Positions 56,701 through 64,000 of a stretch of 64,000 nt of DNA are shown here, piece after piece. Both the position numbers and the translations under genes were made by a program. Source of the DNA: Pinus tabuliformis (taxonomy: Eukaryota > Streptophyta > Pinopsida > Pinales > Pinaceae); contig CM062815.1 of assembly GCA_031772625.1 (NCBI GenBank), forward strand, positions 607,679,918 through 607,743,917. The letters are read 5' to 3'. The notes beneath the pieces were generated by a model. That model was given only the letters and a program-made list of their open reading frames with translations, had not been told where the DNA came from and made no database searches. Within the stretch, counting starts at the first letter, position 1. Every line of letters begins with the position of its first letter.

Positions 56701-57554
56701 TTGAGCCTGTTGTGTAGAAGGAACATCTTTGTACCTTGAAGGGGTAGCTCTTCCTTCCACCATTTTTCAATGTTTGTGAGGAAATTTGAGTGTGTGAGCC
56801 AAGCATTCTCAAACCAGAATGGGGAGTTCCTTGATTTATCAAATAGAGAAGCTTCCAATTGGATAGGCCGGTGGTCTAAACCTCCAAAAGGTAGGATAAG
56901 TGCATTCAGGATACTTCCCATGAGAAGAAGTTCCTCTGAGATAATGAATCTGTCTAATTTTGAGGCTACTTGGGTAGGGCTGCCCCTTTTGTTATTCCAA
57001 GTGAAGATTCCATTGCTGGTTTCCATGTCAACCAATTTCATATTGGTGATGAAGTTCTGGAAGGCAACTGAATCCCTACCAAGAGTTCTAGTACCTCCTT
57101 TCTTCTCCGTGAGTGATTTTGTCATGTTAAAATCACCTCCTAGAATCCAGGGTAGAGCTAGGTATCTTTTCTTCATATCCTCCAGAGTGGTGAGGAGTCA
57201 AAGTTTGTCCTCCATTGGCTGAGGACCGTAGACATTGGTGATCATGTAACATTTCCTATCACCCACCAGTTGGAAAATCAAAGAGAGGTGATGTTTGGAA
57301 GCCTCCGCATCAATCACACCAAATTTTTGTGGATCCCATAGAGTGAGAATGCCACCAACAGATTTATTTTCTTTAACTTCAAGGTATTCATATCTATTTA
57401 ACCATTTGCTATGTTTTTCTCTGATCTTCTCCACTGAGCATTTTGTTTCCTGTATGAATACTATGTCAGGTTTTTCCTCTTTGATTCTATTACCTAGATT
57501 CCTCTGTTTTCTTCTACTCCCTAGTCCTCTAATGTTCCAGGTTGTGATTTTCAT
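53795..57554 (-). pseudogene. LINE ORF2: endonuclease and reverse transcriptase
   Basis: Starts at 57554 with MKITTWNIRGLGS. The endonuclease motifs QETK, GGDFN and LDHRP are readable to about 56850. RT spans about 56260-55040: NGKAPGPDGFN, IQLDIEKAYDKLSW, GLRQGDPLSPFLF, and FVDD at 55467-55478 (Phe in place of the usual Tyr). A zinc-ribbon-like connection follows, ending CHLCGQ near 54230. Stops near 57199, 56496, 56016 and 55041, and more downstream, break it. It would cleave target DNA and prime reverse transcription. The RNase H end is beyond element F at 42289. Confidence 0.93.
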
Positions 57555-57787
57555 TGAGGTGGGGATTTAAAGGAGTAAATGGAAAGGTATTTCATCCTTC
57601 TTGAGTCAATCATGAGTTTTCCACACTCTTGTAGTAGTTCTTTCTGTCTTTTTCTTCCCCTCCTCTTTCCTGGGTTTTTTGTTAATTTTCCTGTTATTAA
57701 TCCTATTGTGGAAGTCCCTTTATTTTCCTAGTTATCATGTCCTGTTTTGACTCCTAGAACTGTTTGACGTGACTTCTTAAGGAATAG

Positions 57788-59118
57788 CTATTGTACCTTA
57801 TCAACGTCCTCCTGAGGTATGGAGTTTATTCCTAGGTTTCCTCCTTGTTCAAGAAAATTTTCCAGCTCTAGGTTCTCCCTTTCTACGATCTCTTGTAAGT
57901 CTTGGTCCTCTATGCCACTTTCACTTTGAGTCGTATCATGGTCTTTTTCTATTTCCATGTTACTCAAAGGGTCTGTTGTGTGTTCATTCTGTTCCTGAGT
58001 GAACTCCATGCTGGTCTCTTTTCCTTTCCCCCTTGCTGTCTGATTCTCTGTCCTCTTTTGATCACCTCCATCTACATTTTCTTCTCCTAAGATCTCAAAA
58101 CTATTGTGCTCTCTTGTTTTTTTATCCTTCTCAATAGGGTTCTTTTGTGTCTTCCTTCCCCCTCCTTTTCCTTTTCCTGCTACTTTGGTGAAACTTGTCT
58201 AATCTTTCCTTTTACTGGTGTTTAGATCTTCCTTCCTTCTATTAAGAGGATAGTCTCTAGATAGGTGCCTATGTTCATGACATTTGTGATATCTAAATGG
58301 GATACGTTCATAGTCAACTATTTGAACCCATTCCTCGTCATAGACTTCTAGAATGACCTCATCTGGAAGGGCTCCTGATAGGTCCATCTCCACACAGATC
58401 TGAGCATAGGAGGTATGTTTTCCTCATAGAGTTTCCTCCAAAATCTTTAAGAAATGACCTAATTTATTGCCTATAGCTTTTAAAGATTTTGGCATCCAGT
58501 AATCTAAAGGTAAGGAGTAGAGTCTAATCCATACCAGTACTGAAGTGAAGGTTTCTCGTTCTGGCACAAAGTTCATCGTCCATGGCCACATATAGAGTCC
58601 AGCAACGACAAAGAAGTATGGTCCACCTTCAAAAATAGGTCGCTGTCCTCCATGTTCGTGAATACCACTGTAAAAAAACCCTTGGATCCAAGATGTATAT
58701 TTAACTCCCCCTTTGGTTTCCAGTTGTATTTTATCCAAGTGTACAATGCTTTCTCTGACGGCTAGATACCCATAAATTTGCATATGATGGCATAGTTTGC
58801 CATGTGATCCCTATGCTCTTGCAGAGCTGGATCATTTAAAATAACCTGCGGTTTAGTTATGGTCTTGGGTTTATAGGGCCCCATCTTGGTTCTGTTCCCT
58901 GTATCCTGACCTCTGTCTTCCACTTTCTCCTCCTGTCAGTTCTCTTCGTGGGTCCCTTGTTCTACATGGGTTTTGTTGCCTTCCGCCTTCTTAGTTTTTG
59001 TGTTTTTTGTCTTGACCTCCAAAGGTTGTGGAGGCTTGTTCTTATTCCCTGCTCTTCCCCTACTTGCAACCACGTTACTGTAGGAGGGAGTGGAGCTCCC
59101 TCCTCCCTGTGCTTCCAT
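57788..59118 (-). pseudogene. LINE ORF1 (gag-like, knuckle-bearing)
   Basis: Begins at 59118 with MEAQGGGSSTPSYSNVV. The central part (YLAVRESIVHLDKIQLETKG, FTSVLVWIRLYSLPLDYW) matches the DUF4283-type RNA-binding region of plant LINEs. A degenerate knuckle follows (FRYHKCHEHRHLSRDYP, last Cys now Tyr), then an acidic tail. At least one stop and a frameshift divide it. The product would bind LINE RNA. Confidence 0.82.
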
Positions 59119-59212
59119 GGGTGCCTGTTACCCTCTGCCACACTCTTTGTTGAACCCTAGAGCCTTGATCGTGCTTCCCCCTATATCGTCGGATCCTTGT
59201 TTATTATATTCC

Positions 59213-59231
59213 CATTTTATTTGTGTTTATC
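59213..59231. repeat. LINE target-site duplication, right copy
   Basis: CATTTTATTTGTGTTTATC, identical to 40763-40781. Confidence 0.95.
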
Positions 59232-62200
59232 ATTAATCAATATAAACTACTAATTCAGTAGTTTTAGACTAGTTTTATGTGTTCATTATTAATCAACATA
59301 AATTAATTAGTATGATTTTTCGACTAAATTGAAAAAATGTCATATAATGTGCACTGGTTCATCTAATATGAAAATGAAAAGTTACATATATTAATTAAAA
59401 TACTAAACAATATCAAGTGAAACTATAAATAATTTCAACCTCATAATTCATATTATATGAAATGTCAAGTATTACAATATGAGTTTCCAACTTAACATTT
59501 ATTGGACTACAATTTACACATGAAATGTTGTTTCATCACTACAAAACAATATCATTGTGTTGCCAAGCCATTGTAGGTGAATTCACCAACTCTGAAGACT
59601 TGAAAATCAGTCTCCATATGTCTGTCTTGTGCGGGATATTGGATTTAAGGGTATCACTAGACTCATTCTCTTCTCTTGGTTTTTACATTTGTCACTCCAT
59701 TTTTAGTGTTTTCCTCTTTCTTTAAATCTTGCTGCTTACCATCAATACTCAGTTCCTTTTCTGAAAACAAAAAAAGATATAGTGCAAAGTGTAAGACATG
59801 AAAGACAATGAGTACTATAATATAAACTAAAGTAGACTATAAAGAATTTATATGACATATACTTCAACATCAACAATGTCAAATCCATTCTTCCCCATAA
59901 AAGTAAGGAACTCGAAACAAGTTCTCTTCAATTGAGCGATAGTGTCCACTATTTGGCCAGATGACCTGTATAAACAAATAAACGTCACCATAGAAAAGAA
60001 CACCTTAGTAACTTAGTATTTAGTCTTCAGGGAAAGCTTAGGCACAATCATGCCAACTAAGTTACATGCTAAAAATCTCAAGCTGTAAATACTTGTGAAA
60101 AAAAATAATATGGGGTTTGATGTCTAATCCTTGTCATTTTATTCGCAACAACATTTTGTTCTTTAACAAATGAACTTGGTCAGCTATATAAACAACATGT
60201 GCTCAAACCACAACATGAAAGTAAATGTTTCTAATAGCCATGAAAATATTTCAACACAAAACAGTGAAAATGATTTCAATCAATATGATGTAATACTAAT
60301 TCCATCTTCAAGATTTGGTTTTTGTTTAAATGAACATTATACCAATTATTTTCAATTTTATAGTTAAAATACAAAGAAAAATCAAAATAAACGTCCAAAA
60401 TATAATGAAACAATAAAGATATGATATCATCGAATGGACATTGAAATTATAAAAAAATTGTTTACCTGTCCATCAATGTCTTAACAAGCACTCCTAAAAC
60501 ATTTACTTGCCTAAAATAACCATGAGGTGAAATAATAACAACATTAAAAACCATAGAAATACCTACTAGAAACATTTTGAAAGTAGATGGCTCAAGTTCC
60601 AGAAGGATCTCCAATAGAAAATGAATCATATCCAAGATGTGATATGCATTGTCTCCCCATCCTTTTTCCAATCACATTGCATGTAACCTGCCCACACCAA
60701 AATGAAGTAACAATCAAATGAAGGCATTGAAATTTGTTTTTATCTTTTATATATATAAAAGTTGAATCTAATTTGTTTCAGGAACATATTAATTCCTATC
60801 TAAAGCCTTCCTATATGAGAAGGTATCAATCAAGTAGGATATCAAAAAAGTGAACCTCAATGAGGTCCTCCAACAATTTCTACAATATCAATATTTTTCT
60901 TGTCGTGATATCTTGGATAGAAAAAAGAATACATCTACAAAAGAAAAAAACCATATATTACTTATTTTTAAAACTTTTATATGGTGTATTCTTAGGTAGA
61001 TTTTTAATGTGTCCCTCTGTCTTTACCATAGTAGATTGTAGCTTGGTTAAACTCTATATCCTTCCGTTCAGGATCAATTTCTGCAAGATAAATGTCACAT
61101 TTTTCTTTCCCATTTCTCAGCATGCCACATATGATAAATTGAAAGTCACATAAAAGCAAGAGCAAACCCTTTTCTAACCAAAACAAACAAACAAACAAAC
61201 AATGCCTCTAATAAAACTTCACACCTCAGAAATTACTCTGCCATGTGCTTATACTAAAGGTAATATTCTTTCAATCATCTTTAGGTCATATTTAACGGGA
61301 TATTTGTATGTTTACCATGATGTCAATTTGGTGCTAAAATAAATATATAAATCCAGGTTATTATCAGTGAAATTCAAGTATAATTCAGAAAAATAATGTC
61401 ATTGCAAGGTATGGAGAGAGAAACATCTTCATAATTAGGATTCTCTATTTTAGTTTGATTTGAGTTGAGTTTGTATTTGAATATATAGTTTTCTCTAAAG
61501 AAGTGAAATAGAAAGATGAGAATCAAAATAGCCCTGTGAATTTTTAATCAATTCATATTATATATCTCTAAGAAAGTCAAGTCATCCTTCTCTTCTATTT
61601 GATAGAGATTTATTGTGCATAAAATAATAATGAATTAACTATCAAACACAATTATGCAATATATTAACCAAGGAAAGAAAAATGAGATGGTTGTGGTATT
61701 TGTGTGCTTGAAGGAAATCCAACAATGGATGTGTGTTTTCTTTATCATGAAATAGTATTGAAGGAAAATGTCAGTTCAAAAATTGAACTCCATTACCAAT
61801 AGCAAATGGTCATGTTGTCTAAGGAAAGGATGAATTGAATGGCTCAAGGTCTAGCTCCAATACATAGTTATCCTTGTCACTACAAAATACAAGGATGTCA
61901 TTATTTTCTTATCCAGGCAAAAATAAAAATGAGTTTGTATTTGTGCACTTGTGATAGTATATATGATCCAAAAATGGATCCTTAATAAACCTCTAAGTCT
62001 AAAAGACTTCATATAAGAGGTAAAAGGTGCCAAATGCACAAATCCTTTGTAAATCAGAGGAAAATGAAAATCACATGCTTCTCTCAGGAATAGTCTCAAT
62101 GCAGAGATCTCCTCATTCTGAATCCAATGCAACTTGAATGGGCAAAAACAGACTTCAGATGAAGAAGTTATCATAAGAAGAAGTTCCCCTTTGTTCATTG

Positions 62201-62270
62201 GGAAAGAGGCAAAAATATGAAGAAACAGTGAAATAAGGCCTATCTAAGGCTTAAACCAATAATGAATAGG
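59232..62270. other. AT-rich region, no gene named
   Basis: Original right flank of the LINE target. Text ATAAACTACTAATTCAGTAGTTTT near 59240 resembles ATAAACGACTAATTTAGTAG near 40682, so the LINE landed in sequence with direct repeats, possibly subterminal repeats of a CACTA element. On the minus strand two short conserved-looking stretches stand out: SGQIVDTIAQLKRTCFEFL at about 59870-59970, and ICGMLRNGKEKCDIYLAEID near 61060-61140. They could be exons of a broken host or transposon gene. I do not recognise them. Confidence 0.4.
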
Positions 62271-62283
62271 AACTGTCGGATCT

Positions 62284-62500
62284 GGCCGATCAACGGTCCA
62301 AATTTGATTGGCAATCGCAATCGGCGGTGGCAGTCAGTAGATATCGCAGCATAATATATAATTATTGTGATTGTGACATTACAATCGGCAATTGCAACGA
62401 AGCGATATCACAATTGATGACCACAATAAAGCGCTACACTGGCCCGGGGCATGAGTGATATGTGATTGTGATCAATCGCATTGCGATATCGCAATCGGAG
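62284..62500. repeat. Palindrome-rich GCAATCG/GATATCGC patch
   Basis: Repeated words GCAATCGCAATCGG, GCGATATC and CAATTG in an otherwise AT-rich region, including a perfect 14-bp palindrome TTGCGATATCGCAA at 62481-62494. No coding frame. Possibly part of the LTR of the element whose primer site is at 63736. Confidence 0.6.
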
Positions 62501-63167
62501 CTACATAGAGGGGCAGAGATATATATATATACATGTATGCGATGCGATTTTTCGGACCTGATAAAATTATAAATGGTATTCCATATGTTTTGAGATCTGC
62601 CCAATGGTAATCTTGTGTGTATTTTCAATATTTTTAAAATACGAGGGGAAACCTTGGAACAAGGCCATTTGCAACATGCGATAGTGACTCACAAGCGGAC
62701 CTAATAGGAAAATAGACCGGATTTGAGGACATTTGAAGTCCAGGGGAGCAATGTTCTCTCCGTATTTTTCCTGTGTTTGGGATATTTACCTCTGTAAGCC
62801 GAGAATGCCAAAATTTGGGGATTTCAAACCCGATTGCCCCTTCCATTACAGAATAGGTGGCATCCATCCCTGAGGGCATTTAGCAATGATTACTAATGCT
62901 CAGGGAAGGGATTCGAGTGGACTGTGGCTGGAAGATAGAAAGCCGAGAAGCGGAAATGAACCAACAATGCCAATTTGGCATAAAAACCCACAAAACAATA
63001 GAAACAAGGGAAATTGTTGGCGGATGAGGTTGTTGTTGGGTTTTGTTGCTGAAAGTGAAGCCAAAGCAGGAAGCTGAGGTGAAGGAGGTAGCGTAGAAGC
63101 AAAAACACATCCAAAGGAGTCATTTGGAAGCCTAGTGAAAAGCCAAGAGAGCTGTAAATTGATAGAG

Positions 63168-63300
63168 GGCATAAAAAAGCCAGAGCCAAAGAGCCAAAGC
63201 CAGAGCTAGAGCTGAAGAGCTAGAGTTTGAGCCAAAGAGCCAGAACCAAGAGCCAAGAGCCAAAGTCAAGAGCTAGAGCTTCAAGAGCCAAGGGATAAAA
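63168..63300. repeat. GAGCCA-rich degenerate minisatellite
   Basis: Repeats of AGAGCCA, GAGCCAAAG and GAGCTAGAGC fill about 130 bases. On one strand it is purine-rich. It lies in what may be an LTR. Confidence 0.8.
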
Positions 63301-63735
63301 TGGTGTTTGAACCCACTGTTTCTATGTAGAATAGTAAGAGTTGAGCCAAGAGCTTGTAAATAGGACTTATACCATAATCCCATAGAACCTAGTTGAGTTG
63401 ACTAGAGCTCATGGAGATGTAGCCCAAGAGTTGTGGGTGAAATCCTAATTAAATTGTTGTTTCTGTGTGTGTTTTATTGTTGCATTGTCTCTACTGTTTT
63501 ATTTACTGTTATATGCATTTATATATCAGTTTAAGCACATTAACTTATAGCACAACAACAGAAATTAAAGCATGTAATCAATTAAAAACAAATACCATCA
63601 TACACCATTATTTTCAAGCATTTTTAATTCTGCATTGGTTAATCAATAAGACTTATATTTCATTTCAAGCTTTGGAAGTGGGAGAGGTTCTTGTAAGTTG
63701 GACAAGAAGCCTAAGTGCCCCATTTTCAGATCAGG

Positions 63736-63747
63736 TGGTATCAGAGC
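63736..63747 (+). other. tRNA-Met type primer-binding site at the start of an LTR element running off the window
   Basis: TGGTATCAGAGC, the well-known plant retrotransposon primer site complementary to initiator tRNA-Met, lies two bases after a possible LTR end TTTTCAGATCA (63733). The LTR start is not determined because the other LTR is outside the window; it could be as far left as about 62270. Sequence after it to 64000 is untranslated-type. Confidence 0.7.
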
Positions 63748-64000
63748 TTAAGATTGACTAACCGCACCTTCAAGGAAGGTTATATTAGAATGCTTGATTG
63801 ATAAAGCAAAGACTGCTTGTCTAAAAGGTGTTTAAATAACAAGAGGCCGATTGTATGCTTGTTTTGCAGACTGACTATTTTCTGAGCTTGCAAAGGTAAA
63901 AGGGAAAGCTGTTGCTAGCTCAGTCCAGGAAGGACAAATAGGAAGAAGGGATGAAGGCATTCTTGTATTCCAAAGGATCTCAAGGCAATCCAAAGCATAA

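Larger units (their letters stand above)
40782..59212 (-). mobile_element. Full-length L1-type LINE, interrupted by element F
   Basis: A minus-strand non-LTR retrotransposon bounded by identical 19-bp target duplications, with a short poly(A) at its 3' end. Excluding element F it is about 6.9 kb. It encodes ORF1 with a zinc knuckle and ORF2 with endonuclease, RT and a C-terminal RNase H. The identical duplication and long readable frames suggest moderate age. Several stops in both ORFs make it inactive. F landed between the RT and RNase H portions. Confidence 0.93.

Noticed and set aside
63736-63747. A tRNA gene suggested by tRNA-like sequence
   Set aside because: Only the 12-base primer complement is present; there is no cloverleaf. 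The same applies to the GACTCCACTGG sites at 11429, 38519 and 43332.

Overview
The window looks like nuclear DNA from a land plant with a large, repeat-rich genome. I infer this from spliced coding remnants, plant-type Ty3/gypsy (Tat-like) elements carrying an extra RNase H and an antisense plant-mobile-domain gene, a Tork/TNT1-like Copia element, a plant L1-type LINE, and introns with GT..AG ends. A gymnosperm is my best guess, but the sequence does not prove it. I see no rRNA or tRNA gene, no CRISPR array, and no clear intact housekeeping gene.

Layout. (1) 1-3310: a broken, spliced gene whose middle resembles a ParB-like domain and whose C-terminal part is a beta-class N6/N4 amino-methyltransferase, an architecture typical of phages and bacteria. 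(2) 3819-3944: a perfect (TA)63 tract. (3) 4160-7869: a decayed Ty3/gypsy polyprotein. (4) 8475-10371 plus 20363-20950: one decayed gag-like or plant-transposon-like frame, split by (5) a young Tat-type element 'G' (10372-20362) with 1054-bp LTRs and a GGATC target duplication. G keeps intact RT-RH-INT, a separate second RNase H and a spliced antisense plant mobile domain gene, but has lost gag and the protease active site. (6) 22241-25620 and 39623-40253: a degenerate array of about 215-bp units, holding a solo LTR (GTGCC duplication) and the minus-strand element 'E' (25621-39622). E has gag but no pol and itself holds a Copia element (31453-36482). (7) 40254-40658: a foldback with CACTA-like ends. 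(8) 40782-59212: a minus-strand LINE with an identical 19-bp target duplication, interrupted by element 'F' (42290-53789, GGGGG duplication). F has three LTRs, gag and part of protease, but no RT or integrase. (9) 59232-64000: AT-rich sequence with little I can name, a GATATC-rich palindromic patch, a GAGCCA-rich minisatellite, and the end of an LTR plus a tRNA-Met primer site whose element continues off the window.

How the parts relate. G, F and E share a primer-site core (GACTCCACTGG), and F and E have related gags. G has pol but no gag, while F has gag but no pol, and their untranslated regions are homologous. G and F also share a recurring stem-loop family (arms like CTTTTCA/TGAAAAG, loop rich in GACTC..TAAA). 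E's LTRs carry a different run of near-perfect AT hairpins. The nesting order is readable from the target duplications: array, then E, then Copia; and foldback region, then LINE, then F. All calls come from reading the sequence; no database search was run.
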